From Natrinema amylolyticum (lineage in GTDB: Archaea > Halobacteriota > Halobacteria > Halobacteriales > Natrialbaceae), in contig NZ_JAIWPJ010000004.1 in the NCBI RefSeq assembly GCF_020515625.1, positions 186,001 to 250,000 on the forward strand: a DNA stretch of 64,000 nucleotides, given 5' to 3'. The notes below the pieces were generated by a model. The model did not search any database, had not been told where the DNA came from, and saw nothing but the letters and a program-made list of their open reading frames with translations. The first letter of the stretch is position 1. Every line of letters begins with the position of its first letter. This document shows positions 36,893 through 46,164 of the stretch, piece after piece. The translations under genes were made by a program, and so were the position numbers.

Positions 36893-39800
36893 TCAGTTCT
36901 CTCGTCGGCGTTCGAACGCGTAGGTTCCGGCACCGATTTCGGCGACGAACTCTCCGTCCTCGAGTCGAACGGAACTGACGCCGTTCGGAAGCGCATCGGC
37001 CGGTTCTCCCTCCCAGAGCCGCTCGCCGCCCTCGTCGACGACCGCGTCCTCGTCGGCGGGGAGTCGAACCGTCGCCGTCGTGTTCCAGGGTACCTCCGCC
37101 TCGAGAACGAGCCCATCGTCGGTTCGCTCCCAGTGCGAGGCGAGCGTTCCGTTGACGGTCTCGATTTCGCCGGCGGCCCACTCGAGATCGTCGACGATCG
37201 CGGGAGCGATTTCGACCGAGCCGCGGCCGTGCATCGAGTCGTCGAACCGGAGCCCGGCCAGCGCGGTGTAGAACCACTCGGAGACGAAGTTGAGCGGGGA
37301 GTGATTGAAGGAGTTCATCCCGTCACCGATGTGATCGTCGGCGTCCCAGCGCTCCCACATCGTGGTCGCGCCCTGGCGGGACATGTACACCCAGCCGGGG
37401 CGTTCGGGCTGACTGACGACCTCGTAGGCGACCTCTTCGTGGCCGAAATCGACGAGCGCGTGGACGAGCGGCCGGGTCCCCAGGAAGCCGGTCCGGAGTT
37501 TGCCGCCGTCCGCCCGCACCGTCTCGGCGAGATTGGCGGCGACGGCCTCGGCGTGTTCGTCGGGCACGAGGCCGACGAACAGCGGGACCGCGTACGAGGA
37601 CTGCGTTCCCGGCCCGTACCGACCGGCGTCGACGTCGAAGAATGCCTCGTTGAACGTCGCTGCGATCGACTCGGCGCGGGCGGCGTAGCGCTCGGCGTCG
37701 TCCGTGCGGTCGAGAACGGCGGCGATCTTCGCGAACAGGTTCGTCGTGTGGTAGTGGAAGGCGGTATTGTACAGATCGAACGGGAGCCCGCGACGGCCGT
37801 CCGCGTTCTCGAAGGTCAACCAGTCGCCGTAGTTGCCGTACTCGCCGGACACCAGTCCGTCGTCGGACTCGGAATGCCAGTACTCCAGGTATTGACGCAT
37901 CCCTTCGTAGTGGCGCTCGAGGACGCCGACGTCGCCGTAGTGACGGTAGAGGTGCCAGGGGATCGTCACCTGCGTGATCCCCCAAGTCCGATCCTCGGGG
38001 ATCGTTCCGTAGCCGTAGGGGACGGTGTCGGCGATGTAGCCGTGCTCGGAGCGAACGTCCGCGTGGTCGTCCATCCACTTGCGATAGAACCGGTCGGCGT
38101 CGAAGTTGTAGCACAGCGCCCGCGCGGCGATGTGGTTGTCGCCGGTCCAGGCGAAGCGCTCGTCGCGCTGCGGGCAGTCGGTGAGCACGCCGTGGGCGTT
38201 CCCGCGCAGGCCCCACTCGGCGTTCCGCTGAACCCGTGAGAGCTCCTCGTTCGAGCAGTCGAACGCGCCGATCGGATCGAGGTCGGTGTGGACCACCTTC
38301 GCGGTGACGCGTTCGGGCTCGAGGTCGCCAGGATACCCCGTCACCTGCACGTACCGGAACCCGTGGTAGGTGAAGCGCGGCTCGTAGGTCTCGACGGGCG
38401 CACCGTTCGCGACGTAGGTGTCGGTCGCGTCGGCCGACCGAAGGTCCGCAAGCGCGAGGCTCCCGTCCTCGAGCAGCGTTTCGGCGTGGCGGAGTTCGAT
38501 CTCGTCGCCCGCCGACGCGCCCTCGACGGTCAACTCGACCCAGCCGACGAGATTCCGCCCGAAGTCGAGGATCGTCCCCTCGTCGTGCTCGAGGACCGCC
38601 TCGGGCTCGACCGTCTCGGTGACTCGGATTGGCGGCGTCTGCTGGGGGACGAGGTCACCGCCCGGCCCGTCGACGACCGTCGCGGGCTCCCAGCCGGCGT
38701 CGTCGAAGCCGAGATCGGCCCACCCCTCGTACTCCTCGCGTGCGTCGTATCTCTCGCCGTCGTAGAGGTCGTTCTCGAGTACGGGACTCGAGGCCGCCCG
38801 CCAGGAGCCGTCCGTCGAGACGGTGCGCGTGGTGCCGTCTCCGTACTCGATCTCGAGTTGGAGGAGCCCCCGCGGGGCGCCGAAGCCGGTCCAGTTCTGG
38901 ACGTTCTTTCCGAACCAGCCGCGGCCGAGCCAGAGTCCGACGGCGTTCGCGCCGGCCTCGAGGTGGTCGGTGACGTCGTAGGTGCTGTAGACCGCCCGCT
39001 CGTCGTACTGGGTCCAGTCCGGGTTCAACGCGTCGTCGCCGACCCGCTCGCCGTTTACGTAGAACTCGCCGTAGCCGAGCCCGCAGACGTGTGCGCTGGC
39101 GCGGGCCACGTCGGTCTCGAGATCGACTTCGGTCCGCAACAGCGGCGATCCGGGGGCGGTACGAGACTCCTCGTGGCCGTCCACTAACTTCTCTCGTCCC
39201 CAGGTAGCGGTCTCGACGCTCGAGGACGCCGCGACCGGCTGCTCCGCCGCGATGTCCGCGCCGGTCTCGTCCCGGACGACGAGTGCGGCCAGCGCGAACA
39301 CCTGCCAGGCGCGGCGCTCCTCGCGGATGTGCTCGGGATCGAACTTCGGGTGGCTGGACGGCGGCGAGGCGGGATCGAACTCGTAGGGATCGGACGCGAC
39401 GACGCGGACGTACCGCGCCTCGCCGTCCGCATCGACGGTCACACCGTCGGGAGCGGGGTTTTCCGCATCGGTCCGCTCGAGGACGGTTCGCGCGTCTTCG
39501 AACGCGTGATCGTCGGCGACTTCGATCCGGTAGTCCGACGGAAACCCGAATCCGGCAGGGCCGTTCGTGACGGCGTCCGACTCCGCCTCGTGGCTGTAGC
39601 GTTCCGATACCGCCGTTCCGTCGGGCGTCGTCGGTCCGTCGAACGGATCGGCCGGGTGGAGTTCGATCCGTTCGAATCGGCGAACGTCGCCCAGATCGAC
39701 CTGTACCCACTCCGCGACGTCCGCATCGGCGGGGTGCCAGTGGCTCCGGTAGCCGTTCGAATCGCCGCCGTCGGGACGGTAGCCGATCCACTCGCCCTCC

Positions 39801-40180
39801 CACTCGGACTCGCCCGCGAGCGTCGTCGAGAACCGGGCCGGTTCGGCCCACTCCGAGGGCTCGTCGGTTTCGTCCCAAACGCGGACGGTCCAGTAGTAGT
39901 CGGTCGCCGACTCGAGCGGGACGCCGTCGTAGGGGACGCACGTCGAATCCGGAACGGCCACCTTCCCGGAATCCCAGCAGTCGCCGCGTCCGTCCTCGAG
40001 CGCCGCCTCGGATCGGGCGACGAGGATCCGATAGGCGGTCTGGCGCGCGCCGCGATCGGGAGACGCGACTCGCCACGAGAAATCGGGCGTCTCCGGTGCG
40101 ACGGTACTGGGTGCGGGCTCGTAATCGACCCGGAGGGTGACGGGTCTGGTGGGATGGCGGTCCCTCACGTATGTTGTCAC
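36893..40180 (-). CDS. Alpha-L-rhamnosidase, glycoside hydrolase family 78, with an inserted discoidin-like domain
   Basis: The 1095-residue protein is a GH78 alpha-L-rhamnosidase. It has a fibronectin-like N-terminal domain, the rhamnosidase-N jelly roll (YVNGERVGDDALNPDWTQY), a concanavalin-like domain, the (alpha/alpha)6 barrel and a C-terminal beta domain. The general acid Glu lies in DCPQRDERFAWTGD and the base Glu in TTMWERWD. Between the first two domains, about residues 140-310, sits extra sequence that looks like an F5/8-type (CBM32-like) sugar-binding domain (EWVQVDLGDVRRFERIEL, ARYVRVVAS), explaining the length above the usual 900. It has no signal peptide. The GTG at 40180 is chosen because a TATA element lies about 28 bases upstream; a TTG at 40198 is possible. 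Confidence 0.93.
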   Translation of the reverse strand: MTTYVRDRHPTRPVTLRVDYEPAPSTVAPETPDFSWRVASPDRGARQTAYRILVARSEAALEDGRGDCWDSGKVAVPDSTCVPYDGVPLESATDYYWTVRVWDETDEPSEWAEPARFSTTLAGESEWEGEWIGYRPDGGDSNGYRSHWHPADADVAEWVQVDLGDVRRFERIELHPADPFDGPTTPDGTAVSERYSHEAESDAVTNGPAGFGFPSDYRIEVADDHAFEDARTVLERTDAENPAPDGVTVDADGEARYVRVVASDPYEFDPASPPSSHPKFDPEHIREERRAWQVFALAALVVRDETGADIAAEQPVAASSSVETATWGREKLVDGHEESRTAPGSPLLRTEVDLETDVARASAHVCGLGYGEFYVNGERVGDDALNPDWTQYDERAVYSTYDVTDHLEAGANAVGLWLGRGWFGKNVQNWTGFGAPRGLLQLEIEYGDGTTRTVSTDGSWRAASSPVLENDLYDGERYDAREEYEGWADLGFDDAGWEPATVVDGPGGDLVPQQTPPIRVTETVEPEAVLEHDEGTILDFGRNLVGWVELTVEGASAGDEIELRHAETLLEDGSLALADLRSADATDTYVANGAPVETYEPRFTYHGFRYVQVTGYPGDLEPERVTAKVVHTDLDPIGAFDCSNEELSRVQRNAEWGLRGNAHGVLTDCPQRDERFAWTGDNHIAARALCYNFDADRFYRKWMDDHADVRSEHGYIADTVPYGYGTIPEDRTWGITQVTIPWHLYRHYGDVGVLERHYEGMRQYLEYWHSESDDGLVSGEYGNYGDWLTFENADGRRGLPFDLYNTAFHYHTTNLFAKIAAVLDRTDDAERYAARAESIAATFNEAFFDVDAGRYGPGTQSSYAVPLFVGLVPDEHAEAVAANLAETVRADGGKLRTGFLGTRPLVHALVDFGHEEVAYEVVSQPERPGWVYMSRQGATTMWERWDADDHIGDGMNSFNHSPLNFVSEWFYTALAGLRFDDSMHGRGSVEIAPAIVDDLEWAAGEIETVNGTLASHWERTDDGLVLEAEVPWNTTATVRLPADEDAVVDEGGERLWEGEPADALPNGVSSVRLEDGEFVAEIGAGTYAFERRREN

Positions 40181-40203
40181 ATACCGGGATTGGAGCAACC
40201 GAC

Positions 40204-40213
40204 GCTTATAGAT
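40204..40213 (-). promoter_or_regulatory. TATA element for the GH78 gene
   Basis: AATCTATAAG on the minus strand lies about 28 bases upstream of the GTG at 40180, which favours a leaderless transcript with a GTG start. Prediction only. Confidence 0.5.
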
Positions 40214-40303
40214 TCGGGTGCGGCGGGTCGTGGCTCGAGACGCGAGTGCGACCCGAACCGCGAAAATCGAAGGAGAACTCTAACGTGGCCGAAATCGATG
40301 CCG

Positions 40304-41140
40304 TTACTCGCCGACGACGTGGTTCTCGAGCGTGCCGATGCCCTCGACCTCGGCTTCGACCGTGTCGCCCGGTGAGAGCAGTTCCGGCGGATCGCGGAAG
40401 ATGCCGACGCCGCCCGGCGTGCCGGTCGAAATGACGGTGCCCGGCTGCAGGGTCATTCTGTGACTGAGGTACTCGATGGCGTCGCCGACGTCAAAGATGA
40501 ACTCCGCGGTCGAGGACTCCTGTTTCACCTCGCCGTTGACCCGAAGTTCGACGTCGGCGTCGTTGGCGTCGATCGCTTCGGGTGCGGTCAGGGCCGGCCC
40601 CATCGGTGCGAACGTGTCGTAGCTCTTACCCCGGAAGAACTGGCCGTCCTCGAACTGGGCGTCGCGCGCGCTGACGTCGTTGACGACCGTGTAGCCCGCG
40701 ACGTACTCCTCGGCCTCGTCGGCCGAGACGTCGCAGGCGGTCCGACCGATGACGACGCCGAGTTCGACCTCGTAGTCGACCTGCTCGACGTCCTCGGGAT
40801 GGACGATCGGCGCGTCGGGATCGGTGACGCTCGAGGGCGATTTCGCGAAGAGCATCGGCTTGTCCGGGATCTCCTCGTCCTGCTCTTCGGCGTGATCGAA
40901 GTAGTTCAGCCCGATACAGATGATCTGCTCGACCGACGGGATCGGGGCCAGCCGGTCCTCGGGCTCGTCGATTTCCGGGAGTTCCCCCGTCTCGACGGCG
41001 CGGCGGACGCGGCGACGGTAGCCCGGCGTCGCGAGGTCCTCGATCGTCGGTTCTCCGAAACGGTCCAGCGCGTACGACTGGTCGTCGACGGTAACGCCCC
41101 AGCGGACGCCACCGCTGGTCGCGAATCGAACGAATTGCAT
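40304..41140 (-). CDS. Fumarylacetoacetate hydrolase family protein, probable 2,4-diketo-3-deoxy-L-rhamnonate hydrolase
   Basis: The 278-residue FAH-family protein has the fold's N-terminal cap, IICIGLNYFDHAEEQ, then YEVELGVVIGRTACDV with metal-binding Glu residues, NDVSARDAQ, and FFRGKSYDTFAPMGP with the conserved Lys. In the diketo-hydrolase pathway an enzyme of this family splits 2,4-diketo-3-deoxy-L-rhamnonate into pyruvate and L-lactate. Placed between the rhamnosidase and the lactate oxidation genes, that role is very likely here. Start is the ATG at 41140 (a GTG precedes it directly). It follows the Fe-S gene after 70 bases. Confidence 0.88.
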   Translation of the reverse strand: MQFVRFATSGGVRWGVTVDDQSYALDRFGEPTIEDLATPGYRRRVRRAVETGELPEIDEPEDRLAPIPSVEQIICIGLNYFDHAEEQDEEIPDKPMLFAKSPSSVTDPDAPIVHPEDVEQVDYEVELGVVIGRTACDVSADEAEEYVAGYTVVNDVSARDAQFEDGQFFRGKSYDTFAPMGPALTAPEAIDANDADVELRVNGEVKQESSTAEFIFDVGDAIEYLSHRMTLQPGTVISTGTPGGVGIFRDPPELLSPGDTVEAEVEGIGTLENHVVGE

Positions 41141-41210
41141 CACCTCAGAATTCCTGTCCTGGATCTTGAATCTTTCTCTCGGGTCGCGGGGACGGACCGC
41201 ACCCGCCCGA

Positions 41211-43433
41211 TCACTCGGACTCGTCCGGTGCGACGAGCGAGATCGGGTGGCGCGGCCGACGGGCGAGGAGCCCGTCCAGTTGCTCGAGACACGACGTCCC
41301 GCTCGCGACGACCGTTCGATCGGCGGCGTCTGGCGACTCGAACTGCTCTCTGAGTCGGTCGCCGACGTCCATACTCAGTTCGTAGTACTCGCTCTTGTAG
41401 CCGAAGCTCCCCGCCATGCCACAGCACTCGACGTCGGAGGTGAGGACGTCGTACCCCAATCGGTCGAGGACGTCCGTCGTGTAGGCCTCGAGTTCGAGCG
41501 TTCGTTGCTGGCAGTGGGAGTGGTACGCGATGTCGGCTCCGACGCCGCCCGCGTCGACGCCACGCAACGGGGCCGGATCGGCCCCGTTCTCGAGGAGGCC
41601 GTAAACGTACTCGAAGACCTCGTAGCTGCGCTCGGCGAGGGCCTCGTAGCGGTCCGCGTCGAGGAGTCGCTCGTACTCGCCGCGGAACATGGCGAGGTCG
41701 CTGGGTTCGATCACGACGACGTCGTAGCCCGCCTCGAGGTGGGACTCGAGGTCGGCGGCGACGTCGCGAGCGTGGTCTTCAGCGGTGGCGATCATCCCTT
41801 GGGAGAGCGGCGCGCGACCGGATGAGGCGACGTCGGGGACTTCGACCGCGACGCCCAGCGCCTCGAGCGTTCGGACGGCCGCCTTCCCGCGGTCGGTCCG
41901 GATGTAGTTCGTGTAGAGGTCGGGGTAGACGACGGCGTGGTAGTCGGCGTCGACAGGCCGGGGCTCGTCCCGGTTCCGGAACCACTCGACGAACGTCTCG
42001 CGCTCGAATTCGGGCAGGTCACGGCGGCGGTCGACGCCGATGACCCGTTCCATGAGCGCTCGCGAGGGCAGCGTGTCCGCGACCCAGTTCGATACGGGTG
42101 CGGTCGCGGATCCGAGTTTCGCGAGCGTCGAGAAGTTACCGAAGAAGCGCTTTTGCAGGTCGAGGCCTGCGGGCTCCTCGTCCGGAGTGAGTCCCTCGAC
42201 CAGGAAGTCGAGCTCTCCGCCTTCGGCCCCGCGATTGCGCCGATCCCGGACGACCGTGTTGATCCACGGGATGTCGATCTTCACCGGACACTGGTTGACA
42301 CACCGCGAGCAGCCGGTACAGAGGTCGTTGAACTCGTCGGCCGACTCCTGACCGTGGACGCCGGCCTCCCAGCCGGTCGCGATCCCGCCCGAATAGGTCT
42401 CGCCGCCGAAGACGTGGCCGCCGACGGACTGGAAGTTCGCACACGAGTTCGCACAGGCGGAACACCGGATACAGTAGAGGGTCTCCCGGAGCTGGTCGTC
42501 GTCGCGCATATCCATCCGGCCGTTGTCCAGCAAGACGAGATGGAAGTCCCGCTCGGCCGGATCGTCGGCGATCGGCTCGTCGTCATCGAAATCGACCGGC
42601 GGCGTCGAGACCGGCGGCGAGAAGAGAGAGACGTAGGAGGTGATGTCCTGTCCCGTCCCCGAGCGCGCGATCAGTTCGACGAACGGCTGGAGGTCCTCGA
42701 ACGTCGGGATTACCTTCTCGACGCCCGCCACCGCGACGTGCGTGTCGGGCACGGCGACGGTCTTGCGGGCGTTGCCCTCGCTGGTTACCAGCGCCATCGT
42801 CCCCGTGTCCGCCGTCACGAAGTTCGCGCCGGTCACGCCGATGTCCGCGTCCTCGATCCGCTCGCCGAGGTACTCCCGCGCGAACGCGGTCAGCTCCTCG
42901 GCCGTCTCGAGTTCCTCCTCGGGTTCGAAGTACTCGTTGAACAGGGCGGCGATCTCCTCGCGCGACTGGTGGATCGCCGGCGCGACGAGGTGACTGGGCG
43001 CTTCGTCGGCCACCTGCAGAACGAACTCGCCCAGATCGGTCTCCCAGACCTCGCAGTCCTCGGCCTCTAGGTGCTCGTTGAGGTCGATCTCCTCGGTCGT
43101 CATCGATTTCGACTTGACGACGGTCTCGGCCGCCCGCTCGCGGGCGAGTTCGCGGACGTACCGGTTCGCGTCGGCGGCATCGTCGGCAACGTAGACAGTC
43201 CCGCCGTTCGCCTCGACCGCCTCGCGCACCTGCTCGATCAGCTCGGGAAGGCGTTCGATCGCGTCTTCCTTGATAGCCCGCGCTCGGTCCTTGTACGCGT
43301 CGTAGTCCTCGAGTCGGGCGACGGACTCGTATCGCCCCTCGTTGAATCCGCGGGCGTTGCGCTCGACGCTGTCGCCCTCCGTTTCCATGACGTGCCGGAT
43401 CCGATCGGCTTTCCGGGATCGCTCGCTCGCCAT
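41211..43433 (-). CDS. Fused LUD-domain / iron-sulfur / CCG-domain lactate oxidation protein (LutB-LutA type)
   Basis: The 740-residue protein joins two subunits that are separate in bacteria. The first part (about 1-460) is LutB/LldF-like: a LUD domain and two [4Fe-4S] sites, CIRCSACANSC near residue 320 and CTGCSRCVNQCP near 375. The C-terminal part (about 500-735) is LutA/LldE-like with a CCGMAGSFG cysteine motif near 670. The LutABC complex oxidises L-lactate to pyruvate. The start ATG overlaps the stop of the LutC-like gene by one base (TAATG), so the two are coupled. Two CCG repeats are usual in LutA; I clearly see only one Cys-Cys-Gly motif here. Confidence 0.88.
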   Translation of the reverse strand: MASERSRKADRIRHVMETEGDSVERNARGFNEGRYESVARLEDYDAYKDRARAIKEDAIERLPELIEQVREAVEANGGTVYVADDAADANRYVRELARERAAETVVKSKSMTTEEIDLNEHLEAEDCEVWETDLGEFVLQVADEAPSHLVAPAIHQSREEIAALFNEYFEPEEELETAEELTAFAREYLGERIEDADIGVTGANFVTADTGTMALVTSEGNARKTVAVPDTHVAVAGVEKVIPTFEDLQPFVELIARSGTGQDITSYVSLFSPPVSTPPVDFDDDEPIADDPAERDFHLVLLDNGRMDMRDDDQLRETLYCIRCSACANSCANFQSVGGHVFGGETYSGGIATGWEAGVHGQESADEFNDLCTGCSRCVNQCPVKIDIPWINTVVRDRRNRGAEGGELDFLVEGLTPDEEPAGLDLQKRFFGNFSTLAKLGSATAPVSNWVADTLPSRALMERVIGVDRRRDLPEFERETFVEWFRNRDEPRPVDADYHAVVYPDLYTNYIRTDRGKAAVRTLEALGVAVEVPDVASSGRAPLSQGMIATAEDHARDVAADLESHLEAGYDVVVIEPSDLAMFRGEYERLLDADRYEALAERSYEVFEYVYGLLENGADPAPLRGVDAGGVGADIAYHSHCQQRTLELEAYTTDVLDRLGYDVLTSDVECCGMAGSFGYKSEYYELSMDVGDRLREQFESPDAADRTVVASGTSCLEQLDGLLARRPRHPISLVAPDESE

Positions 43434-43936
43434 TATTCCTCCACGATGACCGCGTGCGTCTCTCGCGGGCCGTGCACGCCGTAGACGAGTTCGCCCATGT
43501 CGGCGGTCGCGCTCGGACCGGTCGCGATGACGGCGTCTCCGTTGCCGTTTCGGAACCGGTCGCCCAAGCGCTCGAACGCCGACGCCATATCGGGGACGAG
43601 ATCCCGCTCCCGAACGACGATCACGTGCCGGTCGGGAAAGAGACCGGCGAGTTCGGCACCCGCCGGCGTCGACTCGAGGACGACCGAGCCGTAGTCGGCG
43701 ACGCCGAGCGCGGCGGGGGTCACACCGCAGGCAGCCTCGCGGAGCTGGTCGGGCGTCGGATCGAGGACGATGTCCGTTCCCTCGAGCGTGATCTCCTCGA
43801 AGGGGAGCGAGGCGCCGATCGCGGGCTCGTCGACGACGTCGGCGAGCGCGTCCTGAAACGCGGCCGGTGAGGTCCGAGTAACGGCGGTCCGGACGTTTCC
43901 GAGGTTCGTTTCGAACGTTTCTAGCTGTGTCTCCAT
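43433..43936 (-). CDS. lutC: LUD-domain lactate utilisation protein (LutC/LldG-like)
   Basis: The 167-residue LUD-domain protein is the third component of LutABC-type lactate oxidation. It has ACGVTPAALGVADYGSVVLES, VIVVRERDLVPDM and GPSATADMGELVYGVHGPRE, the family's C-terminal signature. The ATG at 43936 gives a usual N-terminus. The frame continues upstream but without similarity. It is the first gene of the lutC-lutBA pair and is transcribed towards the FAH-family hydrolase and rhamnosidase genes, placing lactate oxidation next to the reaction that makes L-lactate from rhamnose. Confidence 0.88.
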   Translation of the reverse strand: METQLETFETNLGNVRTAVTRTSPAAFQDALADVVDEPAIGASLPFEEITLEGTDIVLDPTPDQLREAACGVTPAALGVADYGSVVLESTPAGAELAGLFPDRHVIVVRERDLVPDMASAFERLGDRFRNGNGDAVIATGPSATADMGELVYGVHGPRETHAVIVEE

Positions 43937-44121
43937 TGCGTGAGCGTGACTAACTGATGCCACGGATTTGGATCTTGTCATTGGCCACCACGTCGGCGCG
44001 GGGACGCGAGCGCGAAACTGAGCGGTCGACCCGTCGACTCGCCGGCGGCGGCACTGGCAGCGACGAGAGCGGTAGACCTCAACACCGCGCCGAGGGGGAG
44101 GACGCTGTCTCGACGCCGGAA

Positions 44122-45804
44122 TCAGAGCGGCGGGACGTTGCCCGCGGTCCGGTAGCCGCAGTCGCCGTCGATCGGCGTCTCGGCGGCAGTGCAATCGTTG
44201 TTCGCGAACAGGCGGTCGTCGTCGCAGTCCCTCGCAGAGAGGAAGGTCCGGGTCCCCGGACTCGCCCGGCAGTTCCTGATCGTACTCGTCGTCGTTCCCC
44301 GGAGCGAGATCGCTGCGGCCGTCGTGACCGACCCCGTCTCTGCCGTCCCCGCGGTTGACGCCGTCGCTTCCGGCCGTGCCTGCCGTCCCGCGAACCCGTC
44401 GATCGCGAGCCTCTCGACGTCGACACAGCGGATCCCGTGGGCGAAGTAGTCCGGAAGCTCGTCGCCCCACTTGAGAGCCACGTCGGACAGCGCGAGATCG
44501 GTGACGCGCTCGCAGTGGAGCCCGGAGATATCGGACTCGTAAATCGGGGCCGTTACCGCGGTCGGTTGGAGATCGACGTTCCCGCCGACGCGGTCCGCAT
44601 AGCGGCCGCCCTCGATCGACAGCGAGACTGCATCGAGGCGGATCTCCTCGAGCGTCGCGTCCGCGTGTCCGTAGAGGAGCGCACCGTTCTCCGCGTCGGC
44701 GACGACGTTCGCGAACCGGACGTCTCTGACCGCACCGAGATCAGTGTCGTCGTCGCGCGGGACCGACGTCACGTAGATCGGCTCGGCTTTCCCCCACCAC
44801 GGCCCCGGAAGCAGGTGCGTCTCGACGGTGATGTTCGAGAACAGGACGTGCTCGATCAAGCCGCCGTCGCGGTGCTGGATCCCCAGCCCCCGGTTCGAGC
44901 CGTAGACGACGCAGTTATCGAACGTACAGTGGCGGATATCGCCGCCGGTCTCGGAGCCGAATTTGATCGCACACGCGCTCGAGGCGAGCGTGCAGTTGGT
45001 GACGGTCACGTGCTCGCAGGGCCGTTTTCGGTCGTCGTGAGAGACGAGCGTAATCGCGTCGTCGCAGGCCTCGATCGCGCAGTCGGCGACCCGAACGTTG
45101 CGGGAGTTGCCGATCGCGATCCCGTCACAGTTCGGGATCCGCATGTGGTTGCGGATCGTGACGCCGCGGATATCGACATCGACGCAGTCATCGAGGCTGA
45201 GCGTCCACGCGGGCATGTCTCGTAGCGTGATATCGCGGATCGAAACCCCCTCACAGTCGACGAGGTGAATCATCGGTCCGGGCCGAAACGACGGCTTCGC
45301 GACCGGCCACTCGTCGATCGCTCCCGACCAATCGAGGTAGTCATCGCCCTGTCGGGCGCGATGGGGCGCGTTCGAGACGAGCGGATGTCCCTCGCTCTCG
45401 CCGGAGTGCTGACGGATCGGTTCGTCCGTGTCCATGATCTCGGTCCCCCGTCCGTCGATCGTCCCCTCGCCGACGACGGCGACGTTCTCGACGCCCTCAG
45501 CGAGGACGAACGGCCGCTCGCCGTCGGGGCCGACGTGGCGGTCGACGTACGCCGACTCCGACTCGGCGGGGCGCAGACGTGCCCCCGCCTCGAGGCGGAG
45601 CGTCACGTCACTGCGGAGATGGACGGTTCCGAGGACGTACTCGCCGCTCGAGACGGTAACGGTACCGCCGCCGTCGTCGCGGCAGGCGTCGATCGTGCGC
45701 TGAAAGCGTTCGGTCGCGAGGTCGTCCGTCGACTCCGCGTCTCGGTTCGATTCGGCAGGCGGTTCGATCCGAAACGACGCAGTCGGCTCCGTGGGCTCGG
45801 TCAT
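44122..45804 (-). CDS. Glycoside hydrolase family 28 (polygalacturonase-like) protein
   Basis: The 560-residue parallel beta-helix protein is of GH28 type. An N-terminal pectate-lyase-like strand set (FQRTIDACRDDGGGTVTVSSGEYVLGTV) is followed by the catalytic region PNCDGIAI near residue 226 and EACDDAI near 248, which supply the conserved Asp residues, and KFGSETGGDIRH further on. GH28 enzymes cut galacturonic or rhamnogalacturonan backbones. The C-terminal 100 residues have an Ala/Thr/Gly-rich low-complexity segment. No signal peptide, so it would act on imported oligomers, unusual for a polygalacturonase. A TATA-like ATTTAGACC lies about 28 bases before the ATG. Confidence 0.87.
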   Translation of the reverse strand: MTEPTEPTASFRIEPPAESNRDAESTDDLATERFQRTIDACRDDGGGTVTVSSGEYVLGTVHLRSDVTLRLEAGARLRPAESESAYVDRHVGPDGERPFVLAEGVENVAVVGEGTIDGRGTEIMDTDEPIRQHSGESEGHPLVSNAPHRARQGDDYLDWSGAIDEWPVAKPSFRPGPMIHLVDCEGVSIRDITLRDMPAWTLSLDDCVDVDIRGVTIRNHMRIPNCDGIAIGNSRNVRVADCAIEACDDAITLVSHDDRKRPCEHVTVTNCTLASSACAIKFGSETGGDIRHCTFDNCVVYGSNRGLGIQHRDGGLIEHVLFSNITVETHLLPGPWWGKAEPIYVTSVPRDDDTDLGAVRDVRFANVVADAENGALLYGHADATLEEIRLDAVSLSIEGGRYADRVGGNVDLQPTAVTAPIYESDISGLHCERVTDLALSDVALKWGDELPDYFAHGIRCVDVERLAIDGFAGRQARPEATASTAGTAETGSVTTAAAISLRGTTTSTIRNCRASPGTRTFLSARDCDDDRLFANNDCTAAETPIDGDCGYRTAGNVPPL

Positions 45805-46164
45805 CTCGTCCGGGTCATCGGGACGAACGGTCTAAATCCCTCCGCTCACTGGCGTGTTATCCGGTCGGTCCGCCGTCTCGCTGCGATATGCACGCCGGTA
45901 CCGACGTCCATCCCAGAAATCGAGTCGCACTGCCACAGTACTATTCGCTTTACTGATGTGTTACTGCCGGATATCGGCAACTCGTGGCGAAGAAACGGTC
46001 TTAGCCGTCGGTTTCGACCTCCCGGTCCACCGTCTGTCACGATCGGTGTAACGAAGAAACGGAGGGCTCCACGGTCGAAAGCGGCCGTATCACTGTCCAC
46101 GGAGACGGACGGGAGGTTTCGAAACGGCGACGAAAACCGACGCCGGTCCGAGACGGAAGGACGC
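45805..46164. other. Intergenic region between the GH28 gene and the sugar ABC operon
   Basis: No gene is supported. The GH28 promoter occupies the left end (TATA-like element near 45830). The rest is the region after the ABC operon's last gene; no obvious hairpin terminator was found by eye. Confidence 0.35.
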
